This document shows positions 14,961-23,445 of a DNA stretch of 64,000 nucleotides, piece by piece. Each line of letters opens with the position of its first letter. Position 1 is the stretch's first letter. The translations under genes and the position numbers were made by a program. A model generated the notes under the pieces. It was given only the letters and a program-made list of their open reading frames with translations, made no database searches and was not told where the DNA came from. The stretch is taken from NCBI RefSeq assembly GCF_024199985.1, contig NZ_JANARS010000003.1:124001-188000 (forward strand). Direction: 5' to 3'. Origin of the DNA: Nocardioides pinisoli (lineage in GTDB: Bacteria > Actinomycetota > Actinomycetes > Propionibacteriales > Nocardioidaceae).

Positions 14961-16010
14961 TCACTCGAGCGAGAGGCCGGCGCCGAGGATGGCCTCGAAG
15001 ATCAGGCCGTTCTCCTCGTCGAAGAACTTCGTCGACACCTCGTCCCAGCCGCCGAAGTCGTCGTCGACGGTCAGCAGCGTCTTGACGTCCGGGAACGGGT
15101 TGGACGGGTCGGCGGCGCCCTCGACGGTGCCGCCGTAGTCGACGTCGTCGCGGATCGGGCGGAAGCCGGTGAGCGCGAACTGCTTCTGGCCCTCGTCGGA
15201 GAGGACGAAGTCCAGCCAGGCCTGCGACGGCTCGGAGGCGTCCTCGAGGATGGCGCCCGCGTTCTCGATGAGGAGCGTGGTGTCGGGGAGGACGTACTCG
15301 AAGCCCTCGTCGTTCTGGGCGGCGAGGATCGCCTCGTTCTCGTAGGCCATCAGGACGTCGCCGGTGCCGCCGAGGAAGGCGGTGGTCGCGTCACGGCCGC
15401 TGCCGGGCAGCGAGACGACGTTCTTGAAGAACTTGTTGACGTAGTCGGTCGCCTCCTCCTCGGTGCCGCCGTCGCTGATCACCTGGCCGTAGGCGGCGAG
15501 GGCGTTCCAGCGCGCGGCGCCGGAGGACGCCGGGTTGGGCGTGACGATCTCGACACCGGGCTTGACCAGGTCGTCCCACGTCCGGATGTTCTTGGGGTTG
15601 CCGTCGCGGACACCGAAGACCACGACCGAGTGCGAGACGACGCCCTTGTTGTCGCCCGCGTCCCAGTCGTCGGCCACCAGGCCCTCGTCGACGAGGCGGG
15701 TGACGTCGGTCGGCACCGAGAAGTGGACGTAGTCGGCCTTGAGCCCGGCGGCGACGGCACGGCTCTGGTCCCCCGAAGGACCGTAGGAGGTCTGGAACTT
15801 CACACCCTCGCCCTCGGGCGTCTTGTCGAACTCGGTGGCGATGTTCTTGTTGGCGGCCTCCGGGACCGCGAAGCCCACGATGTGGATGGTGTTGGAGTCA
15901 TCCTCTTCGCTGCTGCTGGCACCACCGGGGGCGCATGCGGACAGGGCCAGTCCGGACAAGGTGGCCCCGACGAGTGCGGCCGCGAGCGCGGCACGTGAAC
16001 GGATCTGCAT
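14961..16010 (-). CDS. cysP: Sulfate-binding lipoprotein of the ABC importer
   Basis: A 349-residue exported protein. Residues 1-22 form a lipoprotein signal (basic start, hydrophobic core, lipobox ALSAC), so it is anchored outside the membrane. The mature part shows the sulfate-binding-protein pattern: TSYGPSGDQSRAVAAGLKADYVHFS near the ligand, NPASSGAARWNALAAYG, GTGDVLMAYENEAILA, and FVLSDEGQKQFALTGFRPI. It hands sulfate (or thiosulfate) to CysT/CysW. ATG 16010 is chosen because it begins the signal peptide; an upstream in-frame ATG at 16043 falls inside the operator-like dyads. First gene of the operon. Confidence 0.9.
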   Translation of the reverse strand: MQIRSRAALAAALVGATLSGLALSACAPGGASSSEEDDSNTIHIVGFAVPEAANKNIATEFDKTPEGEGVKFQTSYGPSGDQSRAVAAGLKADYVHFSVPTDVTRLVDEGLVADDWDAGDNKGVVSHSVVVFGVRDGNPKNIRTWDDLVKPGVEIVTPNPASSGAARWNALAAYGQVISDGGTEEEATDYVNKFFKNVVSLPGSGRDATTAFLGGTGDVLMAYENEAILAAQNDEGFEYVLPDTTLLIENAGAILEDASEPSQAWLDFVLSDEGQKQFALTGFRPIRDDVDYGGTVEGAADPSNPFPDVKTLLTVDDDFGGWDEVSTKFFDEENGLIFEAILGAGLSLE

Positions 16011-16023
16011 GGGGGATGCTCGA

Positions 16024-16085
16024 CTTTCTCGATCGGTGTGCAATGTCGAGAAAGATACATGAGTTTATTGACGACGCCGACATTG
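16024..16085 (-). promoter_or_regulatory. Two interlocked inverted repeats upstream of the sulfate operon
   Basis: CTTTCTCGA at 16024-16032 pairs perfectly with TCGAGAAAG at 16046-16054; CAATGTCG at 16041-16048 pairs perfectly with CGACATTG at 16078-16085. The two dyads overlap, so they could be operators for a sulfur-responsive regulator or two alternative RNA hairpins in the cysP leader. An AT-rich stretch between them (16051-16070) is the likely promoter. The 16086-16240 stretch up to korA holds only a possible TATCGT -10 at 16188-16193. Confidence 0.55.
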
Positions 16086-16240
16086 TCCGGAGTTCGGGCG
16101 CGTGTCGTGGGTCACGCCCGCGCGGAAGGGGTACGGGAGGAGGCGTCCATCACGTGGGGAGCGGCAGGAATCTGCTGGCGCCGCGACTATCGTGGGGAGC
16201 TGGGAGAGGACTCTCGCGACACGTAGGAAGCAGGGCAGAG

Positions 16241-18166
16241 GTGACCCAGACCGACAAGCAGGTCAAGCAGCTCGACCGCGTCATCATCCGGTTCGCAGGC
16301 GACTCCGGTGACGGCATGCAGCTGACCGGTGACCGGTTCACCCAGGAGACGGCCGCGTTCGGCAACGACCTCGTCACCCTGCCCAACTTCCCGGCGGAGA
16401 TCCGGGCGCCCCAGGGGACGCTGCCGGGCGTCTCGTCGTTCCAGGTGCACTTCGCCGACCACGACATCCTCACCGCGGGCGACGCCCCTGACGTGCTCGT
16501 CGCGATGAACCCGGCCGCGCTGCGCGCCAACCTCGGCGACCTCCACAAGGGCGCCACGATCATCGTCGACACCCACGACTTCACCGCGCGCAACCTCACG
16601 AAGGCCGGCTACACCACCAGCCCGCTCGACGGCGACACCCTCGCCGAGTACGCCGTCCACCCCGTCGACCTGACCGGCATGACGGTCGAGGCGGTCAAGG
16701 AGTTCGGCCTCTCCCGCAAGGACGCCTCGCGCGCGAAGAACATGTTCGCGCTCGGCCTGCTGTCGTGGATGTACGGCCGACCCACCGACCCGACGACGGC
16801 GTTCCTCACCAAGCGCTTCGCCAAGGTGCCCGACATCCGCGACGCCAACCTCGCGGCCTTCAAGGCCGGCTGGAACTTCGGCGAGACCACCGAGACGTTC
16901 GCCGTGCAGTACGAGATCAAGCCGGCCACGCTTCCTCCCGGCACCTACCGCAACATCACCGGCAACCTCGCGCTCGCCTACGGCCTCGTCGCCGGCGGCG
17001 TCCAGGCCGGGCTCCCGCTGTTCCTCGGCACCTACCCGATCACCCCCGCCTCCGACATCCTCCACGAGCTGTCGAAGCACAAGTCCTTCGGCGTGACGAC
17101 GTTCCAGGCCGAGGACGAGATCGCCGGCGTCGGTGCCGCCATCGGGGCGTCGTACGCCGGACACCTCGGCGTGACCTCCACCTCGGGTCCCGGAGTGGCG
17201 CTGAAGTCCGAGGCGATCGGCCTGGCCGTGATGACCGAGCTGCCGCTGGTCGTCGTCGACGTGCAGCGCGGCGGGCCCTCGACCGGCCTGCCCACCAAGA
17301 CCGAGCAGGCCGACCTGCTCCAGGCGATGTTCGGCCGCAACGGCGAGGCGCCGGTGCCGATCGTGGCGCCGCAGTCCCCCGGTGACTGCTTCGCCGCGGC
17401 CGTCGAGGCCACCCGGATCGCCGTCACCTACCGCACCCCGGTGCTGCTGCTCTCCGACGGCTACCTGGCCAACGGCTCCGAGCCCTGGCGCGTGCCGGCC
17501 GTCGACGAGCTCCCCGTCATCGACCCCGCGTTCGCCACGGAGAAGAACCACGGCAGCGGTGACGACGCGGAGTTCTGGCCCTACCTGCGCGACGAGAAGA
17601 CCCTGGCCCGCCCGTGGGCGATCCCCGGCACCGCCGGCCTCGAGCACCGCATCGGCGGCCTCGAGAAGGGCGACGGGCACGGCAACATCTCCTACGACCC
17701 CGCCAACCACGACTTCATGGTCCGCACCCGGCAGGCCAAGGTCGACCGCATCGCCGACTCGATCCCCCCGGTCGAGGTCGACGATCCGTCCGGCGAGGCC
17801 AAGGTGCTGGTCCTCGGGTGGGGATCGACCTACGGTCCGATCGGTGCCGGCGTACGCCGCGTCCGCAAGGCCGGCTACCAGGTCGCCCAGGCCCACCTGC
17901 GCCACCTCAACCCGTTCCCGAGCAACCTCGGCGAGGTCCTCAAGGGCTACGACAAGGTGCTCGTGCCGGAGATGAACCTCGGCCAGCTCTCCCTGCTGCT
18001 GCGCGCGAAGTACCTCGTCGACGCCGTCGGCTACAACCACGTCCGCGGTCTTCCCCTCAAGGCCACCGAGCTCGCCCACGCGATCGGCGAGCTGGTCGGC
18101 CAGGCCGAGGGCATCGACATCGACCTCGGCGTGTGGGGCGAGCCCACCCAGAAGGAGCACATCTGA
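16241..18166 (+). CDS. korA: 2-oxoglutarate:ferredoxin oxidoreductase, fused gamma-alpha subunit
   Basis: A 641-residue protein. Residues 10-190 are the gamma domain (IIRFAGDSGDGMQLTGDRF), and from about 225 the pyrimidine-binding alpha domain follows (TYPITPASDILHELS, EDEIAGVGAAIGASYAG, TSTSGPGVALKSEAIGLA, GGPSTGLPTKTEQADL). This gamma-alpha fusion with a separate beta subunit is the actinobacterial KorAB type, which converts 2-oxoglutarate and CoA to succinyl-CoA with reduction of ferredoxin. GTG 16241 is used because the fold begins six residues later; the only upstream signal is a weak AGGAAG. The stop overlaps the korB ATG by one base. Confidence 0.92.
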   Translation: MTQTDKQVKQLDRVIIRFAGDSGDGMQLTGDRFTQETAAFGNDLVTLPNFPAEIRAPQGTLPGVSSFQVHFADHDILTAGDAPDVLVAMNPAALRANLGDLHKGATIIVDTHDFTARNLTKAGYTTSPLDGDTLAEYAVHPVDLTGMTVEAVKEFGLSRKDASRAKNMFALGLLSWMYGRPTDPTTAFLTKRFAKVPDIRDANLAAFKAGWNFGETTETFAVQYEIKPATLPPGTYRNITGNLALAYGLVAGGVQAGLPLFLGTYPITPASDILHELSKHKSFGVTTFQAEDEIAGVGAAIGASYAGHLGVTSTSGPGVALKSEAIGLAVMTELPLVVVDVQRGGPSTGLPTKTEQADLLQAMFGRNGEAPVPIVAPQSPGDCFAAAVEATRIAVTYRTPVLLLSDGYLANGSEPWRVPAVDELPVIDPAFATEKNHGSGDDAEFWPYLRDEKTLARPWAIPGTAGLEHRIGGLEKGDGHGNISYDPANHDFMVRTRQAKVDRIADSIPPVEVDDPSGEAKVLVLGWGSTYGPIGAGVRRVRKAGYQVAQAHLRHLNPFPSNLGEVLKGYDKVLVPEMNLGQLSLLLRAKYLVDAVGYNHVRGLPLKATELAHAIGELVGQAEGIDIDLGVWGEPTQKEHI

Positions 18167-19299
18167 TGACCGCGCCCATCCAGACCGGCACCTCCACCGA
18201 CCTGCCCCTCCCCGGCCTGCGCTCGGGCACCGAGCAGGTGCCGGCGGCCGACGGGCCGCAGACGGGCAAGGACTTCACCTCCGACCAGGAGGTGCGCTGG
18301 TGCCCCGGCTGCGGCGACTACGCCGTGCTCAAGGCCGTCCAGTCGTTCCTGCCCGACCTCGGGCTGCGCCGCGAGAACATCGTCTTCGTCTCCGGCATCG
18401 GCTGCTCCTCGCGCTTCCCCTACTACCTCGACACCTACGGCATGCACTCGATCCACGGCCGCGCGCCGTCGATCGCGACGGGCATCGCCACGGCGCGCGA
18501 GGACCTGTCGGTGTGGGTCGTCACCGGTGACGGCGACGCGCTGTCGATCGGCGGCAACCACCTGATCCACGCGCTGCGCCGCAACGTCAACATGACGATC
18601 CTGCTGTTCAACAACCGGATCTACGGCCTGACCAAGGGGCAGTACTCCCCCACCTCCGAGACCGGGAAGGTCACCAAGTCGACCCCGATGGGCTCGCTGG
18701 ACCACCCGTTCAACCCGGTCTCGCTGGCCCTGGGCGCCGAGGCGTCCTTCGTCGCCCGCACGATCGACTCCGACCGCAAGCACCTCACCCACGTGCTGGC
18801 CGCGGCCGCCGCCCACCGCGGCACGTCGCTGGTGGAGATCTACCAGAACTGCCCGATCTTCAACGACGGCGCCTTCGACGCGATCAAGTCGCCCGACACC
18901 AAGGCCGACGCGATCATCCCGCTCGTGCACGGCGAGCCGATCACGTTCGGCGCCAGGCTCGAGGACGGGCGTGGGTCCAAGGCGCTGGTCCGCGACACCG
19001 CGAGCGGCGGGGTCACGGTCGTGGCGACCAACGACGTGGACGCCGCGGACATCCTGGTCCACGACGCCCACAACGAGGACCCGTCGACGGCGTTCGCGAT
19101 CTCACGGCTGACTGCCGCGGACTACCTCGACCAGTCGCCCATCGGGATCTTCCGCCAGGTGCAGCGGCCGACGTACGACGACCAGGCGCGCGAGCAGGTC
19201 AGCGCGGCCGTCGAGCAGGCTTCAAATGACGGCACCGCCGACCGCTCCGCCAGGCTGGCGGGGCTGATCGGCGGTGGCGACACCTGGACGATCATCTGA
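18166..19299 (+). CDS. korB: 2-oxoglutarate:ferredoxin oxidoreductase, beta subunit
   Basis: A 377-residue thiamine-diphosphate subunit. WCPGCGDY (C46, C49) supplies iron-sulfur ligands; SGIGCSSRFPYYLDTYGMHSIHGR and the GDGDALSIGGNHLIHALRRN block bind thiamine diphosphate and Mg; YQNCPIFNDGAF carries a further conserved Cys. With KorA it forms the complete enzyme. No ferredoxin gene lies beside it. It is translated from an ATG sharing one base with the korA stop. Confidence 0.93.
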   Translation: MTAPIQTGTSTDLPLPGLRSGTEQVPAADGPQTGKDFTSDQEVRWCPGCGDYAVLKAVQSFLPDLGLRRENIVFVSGIGCSSRFPYYLDTYGMHSIHGRAPSIATGIATAREDLSVWVVTGDGDALSIGGNHLIHALRRNVNMTILLFNNRIYGLTKGQYSPTSETGKVTKSTPMGSLDHPFNPVSLALGAEASFVARTIDSDRKHLTHVLAAAAAHRGTSLVEIYQNCPIFNDGAFDAIKSPDTKADAIIPLVHGEPITFGARLEDGRGSKALVRDTASGGVTVVATNDVDAADILVHDAHNEDPSTAFAISRLTAADYLDQSPIGIFRQVQRPTYDDQAREQVSAAVEQASNDGTADRSARLAGLIGGGDTWTII

Positions 19300-19318
19300 T
19301 CGTCCAGGGGCGGGTGCT

Positions 19319-19335
19319 CCCGGCGCTGAGCCGGG
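19319..19335. terminator. Short stem-loop between korB and the convergent secreted-protein gene
   Basis: CCCGGC, five bases, GCCGGG, 19 bases after the korB stop and directly against the stop of the minus-strand gene. No T-tract. Confidence 0.3.
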
Positions 19336-19336
19336 G

Positions 19337-19747
19337 TCACTCGAAGAACAGGGTCCAGACCTTGCCCTTGGTGTTGCCGTAGCCGTTGGAGTGGTCCACC
19401 TTCGAGCGCCACTTCCAGCGACCCCGGTCCGGGGCGTAGATGCGGGTCTTGAAGACGCCGCTGTCGTTGGTCTTCACCTTCTTGACGGTGCGCCACTTGC
19501 AGCTGCCGCACTTCTTCTTGAGGATCTTCACCTTCTGGTTGGCGTAGGGCAGCAGGGTGCCGTCGACCTGCGGCTCCATCACGGTGCCCTTGAGCTTGAA
19601 GGCGCTGTAGGAGACCTGCTTGGTCTTCGGCGGCACCTCATCGATGATCCGCTTGGGCAGCGACCCGGCGCCGGCGCTCGTGCTGAGCCCCCCGACGACG
19701 AGCAGGGCGGCGACGAGTGCCGCCAGGACAGTGCGGAGAGTCCGCAT
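19337..19747 (-). CDS. Small secreted protein with an Ig-like beta domain
   Basis: A 136-residue protein with a clear signal peptide (MRTLRTVLAALVAALLVVGG, cleavage near SAGA-GS at about 27). The mature part is Lys-rich with alternating strands (QKVKILKKK, CKWRTVKKVKTND, GVFKTRIYAP), the pattern of secreted Ig/carboxypeptidase-regulatory-like modules. A CGSC pair may form a disulfide. The same kind of module occurs at the N-terminus of the GH16 protein at 44740-45942. Function unknown; probably a surface or polymer-binding role. GAGGGGGA precedes the ATG. Confidence 0.75.
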   Translation of the reverse strand: MRTLRTVLAALVAALLVVGGLSTSAGAGSLPKRIIDEVPPKTKQVSYSAFKLKGTVMEPQVDGTLLPYANQKVKILKKKCGSCKWRTVKKVKTNDSGVFKTRIYAPDRGRWKWRSKVDHSNGYGNTKGKVWTLFFE

Positions 19748-19835
19748 GGTGAGTTCCCCCTCAGTGGTGATGACGTGTGTGGCGGTCGGGGTCCCGCCCC
19801 CGAGGCCTCCCCAATCGTAGGCGACAGGCTGCGCC

Positions 19836-19841
19836 TAGACT
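19836..19841 (+). promoter_or_regulatory. -10 box TAGACT for rarD
   Basis: TAGACT six bases before GTG 19848; leaderless spacing, no ribosome-binding sequence. Confidence 0.5.
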
Positions 19842-19847
19842 CCCGGA

Positions 19848-20756
19848 GTGCCAGATAGCCGACGCGGACTGATCTTCGGCGCACTGGCCTACATCCTGTG
19901 GGGCACGTTCCCCCTCTACTGGACGCTGCTCCAGCCGGCCGGTGCGATCGAGATCCTCGCGCACCGCATCGTGTGGTCGGTGCTCACGATGCTCGTCATC
20001 CTGGTGCTGTCGCGACGCGTCGGGCACTTCCGGGCCCTGCTGCGCAATCGGCGTCGGCTCCTCCTGATCAGCTGCGCCGCCGTCGTCATCACGATCAACT
20101 GGGGCGGCTACATCTGGGGTGTCAACAACGACCGCGTCGTCGAGACCTCGCTGGGCTACTTCATCAACCCGCTCGTCACCGTGCAGATGGGCGTGCTCAT
20201 CCTCGGCGAGCACCTCCGCCGCCTCCAGTGGATCGCGATGGCGATCGCCTTCGTCGCGGTCGCCGTGCTCACCGTCGACTACGGCCGGCCGCCCTGGGTC
20301 GCGCTCGTGCTCGCGTTCTCGTTCGGCACCTACGGCCTGCTCAAGAAGCAGGCGGGCGTCGGCGCGGTGGAGAGCATCACGCTGGAGACCATGGTGATCG
20401 CCCCCTTCGCCGCGGCGTACGTCGCCTGGCTCGTGGCGACCGGCGCCTCGAGCTTCGGCAGCCACGGGGTCGGGCACGCGCTGCTCTTCACCACCACCGG
20501 CATCATCACCGCCATCCCCCTCATGCTCTTCGGCGCCGCGGCGATCCGGGTCTCGATGGTGTCCCTCGGCCTGCTGCAATACCTCGCCCCCACCATCCAG
20601 TTCGCCCTCGGCATCCTCGTCTTCCACGAGGACATGCCCCCCAGCCGCTGGATCGGCTTCGGGCTCGTGTGGGTGGCGCTCGCGATCTTCACCGTCGAGG
20701 CGCTCAACCACCGCCGCCGCCAGCTGCGGCTCGTCGCCCAGGCCAGCGCCGTCTGA
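19848..20756 (+). CDS. rarD: RarD-type EamA permease
   Basis: A 302-residue protein with about ten membrane segments arranged as two EamA repeats. The start GLIFGALAYILWGTFPLYW, the INWGGYIWGVNNDRVVETSLGYFINPL block and the SMVSLGLLQYLAPTIQFALG block are diagnostic of RarD (chloramphenicol-sensitivity protein) transporters of the drug/metabolite superfamily. Substrate unknown; relatives are suspected amino-acid or small-metabolite carriers. GTG 19848 follows a leaderless -10 box. Divergent from the secreted-protein gene. Confidence 0.9.
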   Translation: MPDSRRGLIFGALAYILWGTFPLYWTLLQPAGAIEILAHRIVWSVLTMLVILVLSRRVGHFRALLRNRRRLLLISCAAVVITINWGGYIWGVNNDRVVETSLGYFINPLVTVQMGVLILGEHLRRLQWIAMAIAFVAVAVLTVDYGRPPWVALVLAFSFGTYGLLKKQAGVGAVESITLETMVIAPFAAAYVAWLVATGASSFGSHGVGHALLFTTTGIITAIPLMLFGAAAIRVSMVSLGLLQYLAPTIQFALGILVFHEDMPPSRWIGFGLVWVALAIFTVEALNHRRRQLRLVAQASAV

Positions 20757-20838
20757 CTCGAAGTCTGCTCGCACCAGCGACGAGCGATCTGCGAGCTTGC
20801 CCGTCCGCGACCCCGCGCTGGGCGCGGCGTGTTCGGCG

Positions 20839-20844
20839 TACGGT
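20839..20844 (+). promoter_or_regulatory. -10 box TACGGT for the phosphotransferase gene
   Basis: TACGGT seven bases before GTG 20852; leaderless-type spacing. Confidence 0.4.
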
Positions 20845-20851
20845 GGGGTTC

Positions 20852-21796
20852 GTGCTCGACCCCACGCACGCCGGTGTGATCGCCGAGCGGTTCGGGCTGG
20901 GACCGGACGCTCGCCTGCGCGGTCCCGTTGCGTCCGGGCGCCTCGGTGACGTCTGGCAGCTGGTCACGGCGCGGGGCCGGTTCGCGGTCAAGCACGCGCA
21001 CGTCCCGGTCTCGGTCGAGGACGCCGAGCTCGATGCGCGCTACCAGGACGTGGTTCGGGCCGCTGGTGTGCCGATGCCGGCGGTCGTACGCACTGGCGCG
21101 GGCACCGTCCTCGCAGACGTCGGCGGCGCCCACGTGCGGGTCTACGAGTGGGTCGACGTGCTGCCAGCGGACCAGCGGCTCGAACCCGGCCGGGTCGGAC
21201 GCCTGCTGGCGTCCATCCACGCGGCGGCTGTGCCGACCACCAGCCCCGTCGACGGCTGGTACGTCGACCCGGTGGGCGCCGGGGCCTGGCAGGAGCTGCT
21301 GGGGCGCCTGCGGAGCGCGGGTGCCCCCTTCGCCGGTCGCCTCCCGACCCGCCTCCCCGAGGTCCTGGAGGCCGAGGGCATCCTCACCCCGCCGCTCGCG
21401 GCCACGGTCTGTCACCGCGACCTGTGGGCGGACAACGTCCGCCGCACGCCGCGAGGCGGTCTGGTCGTGCTGGACTGGGAGAACAGCGGCCCCGGCGACG
21501 TGAACGGCGAGCTCGGGTGCGCGCTCTTCGAGTACGGGCTGGGTGAGCCCGAGCGGATGCGTTCGTTGTACGACGCCTACGTCGGCGCCGGCGGTCCGGG
21601 TCGACTGACCGACCGTGGAGACCTGACCATGCTGGTGGCCCAGCTCGGCCACATCCTCCAGATCGGCTGCGAACGGTGGCTGGCGTCCTCGACCGACCCG
21701 GATCGCGCACACAACGCCGCCTGGGTGAGGGAGGTCCTCGACGAGCCCGTCACGCTCGAGGTCGTCGATCGCATCGTCCTTGCGATCAACGCGTGA
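20852..21796 (+). CDS. Aminoglycoside-phosphotransferase-like small-molecule kinase
   Basis: A 314-residue protein kinase-like fold enzyme: FAVKHAH gives the ATP-binding Lys, VYEWVDVLP the hinge, VCHRDLWADNV the catalytic loop with Asp and Asn, and VVLDWENSG the metal-binding Asp. This is the APH/choline kinase layout, so it phosphorylates a small molecule rather than protein. The substrate (sugar, homoserine, antibiotic) cannot be determined. GTG 20852 agrees with the leaderless box; an in-frame GTG three codons earlier is possible. No aminoglycoside resistance should be assumed from the fold. Confidence 0.8.
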   Translation: MLDPTHAGVIAERFGLGPDARLRGPVASGRLGDVWQLVTARGRFAVKHAHVPVSVEDAELDARYQDVVRAAGVPMPAVVRTGAGTVLADVGGAHVRVYEWVDVLPADQRLEPGRVGRLLASIHAAAVPTTSPVDGWYVDPVGAGAWQELLGRLRSAGAPFAGRLPTRLPEVLEAEGILTPPLAATVCHRDLWADNVRRTPRGGLVVLDWENSGPGDVNGELGCALFEYGLGEPERMRSLYDAYVGAGGPGRLTDRGDLTMLVAQLGHILQIGCERWLASSTDPDRAHNAAWVREVLDEPVTLEVVDRIVLAINA

Positions 21797-21827
21797 CGGG
21801 GCCCTCCGGCCGCTCGCGGAGCGGCAC

Positions 21828-21833
21828 TAGTCT
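21828..21833 (+). promoter_or_regulatory. -10 box TAGTCT for the DUF6461-like gene
   Basis: TAGTCT six bases before ATG 21840; leaderless spacing. Confidence 0.45.
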
Positions 21834-21839
21834 CCCCGG

Positions 21840-22433
21840 ATGGATCACGACCCCCTGCTCTACGAGGCGATGTTCGAGGACGCGGGTATCGATGGCGAGT
21901 CGCTGACCGTGCTGCTCGTCCGAGGTGGCACACGCGCGGAGGTGCTCCGGCTCCTCGGGGCCGAACCCGAGGCAGGCCGCGAGCCGTACCCGGACCTCGA
22001 GGACATCGACTACTCCGGGTACGCGCTGGCCGAGGTCGACGGCGGCGTGGTCGCTGTCGAGCACACCGGTTACGCAGATCCCAGTCCCCGGGTGCTGGCC
22101 GCGCTCTCGGCGCTCGGGGGCGCAGCAGCGGTCACGCGGAGCAACATCATGGCGCACGAGCGGTTCGGTTGCGCTCGCGACGGAGCCGTCCTGTTCGACG
22201 CGGACGAGTTCATGTACGTCGAGGAGCACGAGAAGGAGTCCGTGCCGCCCGAGCTGCGCCCGATGTTCGACCGGGCCTGCCTCGATCCCGACACCGACGA
22301 CGACGCCGCGACAGGTTTCGTCGGCTACGCGATGGCCGCCATGCACACCGGCCTCGTGGTCACCGGCGACGACCTGGCCCGTGCCGTGCGTCTTGGCTAC
22401 CACCGCGTCCGGACGCTCACCTACCTCGAGTGA
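21840..22433 (+). CDS. DUF6461-like protein of unknown function
   Basis: A 197-residue acidic cytosolic protein. LTVLLVRGGTRAEVLRLLGAE near the start and the following GGVVAVEHTGYADPSPRVLAALS segment resemble the actinobacterial DUF6461 family, in which a short strand-helix unit is followed by a beta sandwich. No catalytic motif is visible. The C-terminal 60 residues (MYVEEHEKESVPPEL onwards) are helical. It ends 13 bases from the convergent polyprenyl synthase gene. The family assignment is from memory and moderate. Confidence 0.6.
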   Translation: MDHDPLLYEAMFEDAGIDGESLTVLLVRGGTRAEVLRLLGAEPEAGREPYPDLEDIDYSGYALAEVDGGVVAVEHTGYADPSPRVLAALSALGGAAAVTRSNIMAHERFGCARDGAVLFDADEFMYVEEHEKESVPPELRPMFDRACLDPDTDDDAATGFVGYAMAAMHTGLVVTGDDLARAVRLGYHRVRTLTYLE

Positions 22434-22446
22434 GGTTCGCGAGGCG

Positions 22447-23445
22447 TCAGGACGTGCGGGTGGCGACGATGTCGGCGAACGACTCGAGGGCCGTGCGCAC
22501 GGGGCCGGGGTCGAGCGCCTCGAGCAGCTTCTTGGCGCGGGCGGCCTCGGCGAGGACGTGGCCGCGGGCCTGGTCGATGGCGGGGTGGCGGCGCAGCAGC
22601 TCGAGCGCCTCGGCGTGCTCGGCGTCGTCGACCAGCGGCCGGCCCAGGAGCGACAGCAGGCGGGCGTCGGCCGGGTCGGTCGAGGCCTGGGCCATCAGGA
22701 CCGGGAGGGTGGGTACGCCCTCGCGCAGGTCGGTGCCGGGGGTCTTGCCCGAGGTGTCGGACTCCGAGGCGATGTCGAGGATGTCGTCGGTGAGCTGGAA
22801 GGCCGAGCCGACGATCTCCCCGTAGGAGCTCAGGGCCTCCACGACCTCGGGGCGCGCCCCGCTGAACATCGCGCCGTAGCGCGCGGACGTGGCGATGAGC
22901 GAGCCCGTCTTGCCGGCGACGACGTCGAGGTAGTGCTCCAGCGGGTCCTCGCCGGGCCCCGGGGGCACCGTCTCCATGATCTGACCCTCGACCAGGCGGG
23001 TGAAGGTGCGCGCCTGGATGAGGACAGCCTCGGGGCCGAGCTCGGCGGTGAGCTCGGAGGAACGCCCGAACAGGAAGTCGCCGGTGAGGATGGCGACGTT
23101 GTTGTCCCACCGCGCGTTGGCCGTGTGCGCCCCGCGGCGCAGCGACGCCTCGTCCATGACGTCGTCGTGGTAGAGCGAGGCGACGTGGGTGAGCTCGACG
23201 ACGCACGCGGCGGTGTCGACCGCGTCGGCGTCGGGGTGGGGACCCGCCTCGGCCGCGAGCAGCACCAGCAGCGGCCGGAAGCGCTTGCCGCCGGCCATCA
23301 TCAGGTGCGTCGCGGCCTCCGAGACGAACTGTGCGCGCCCCTTGCAGTGGTCGGCGAGCATCTCCTCGATGCGCGCCAGCCGCTCGACCAGCCGCTCCTC
23401 CAGAGCGGGGTCGACGACGGGCATGGCGAGGGGCGAGTCGGTCAC
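22447..23445 (-). CDS. Trans-isoprenyl diphosphate synthase (menaquinone side-chain type)
   Basis: A 332-residue all-helical prenyltransferase with GGKRFRPLLV, the first Asp-rich motif DDVMD (94-98), RGAHTANARW, and the second Asp-rich motif DDILD (220-224). It condenses isopentenyl diphosphate onto an allylic primer to make a long-chain polyprenyl diphosphate. The GTG at 23445 overlaps the nuoN stop (GTGA), so it is the last gene of the nuo operon; this coupling points to making the menaquinone tail used by Nuo and by MenA (54355). Small residues ahead of the first motif fit long-chain products, but chain length is not predictable by eye. Confidence 0.9.
   Translation of the reverse strand: MTDSPLAMPVVDPALEERLVERLARIEEMLADHCKGRAQFVSEAATHLMMAGGKRFRPLLVLLAAEAGPHPDADAVDTAACVVELTHVASLYHDDVMDEASLRRGAHTANARWDNNVAILTGDFLFGRSSELTAELGPEAVLIQARTFTRLVEGQIMETVPPGPGEDPLEHYLDVVAGKTGSLIATSARYGAMFSGARPEVVEALSSYGEIVGSAFQLTDDILDIASESDTSGKTPGTDLREGVPTLPVLMAQASTDPADARLLSLLGRPLVDDAEHAEALELLRRHPAIDQARGHVLAEAARAKKLLEALDPGPVRTALESFADIVATRTS

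Noticed and set aside
12187-16010. Molybdate or phosphate importer instead of sulfate
   Set aside because: Binding-protein and CysA signatures (YGPSGDQSRAVAAGL; VFKHMTV) and the two-permease layout are those of sulfate systems.
16011-16100. SAM-type riboswitch in front of the sulfate operon
   Set aside because: The leader shows only two simple dyads; none of the conserved core of known SAM riboswitches could be recognised.
20852-21796. Aminoglycoside resistance gene
   Set aside because: The fold is shared by many harmless kinases; no antibiotic-specific motif or mobile context supports resistance.
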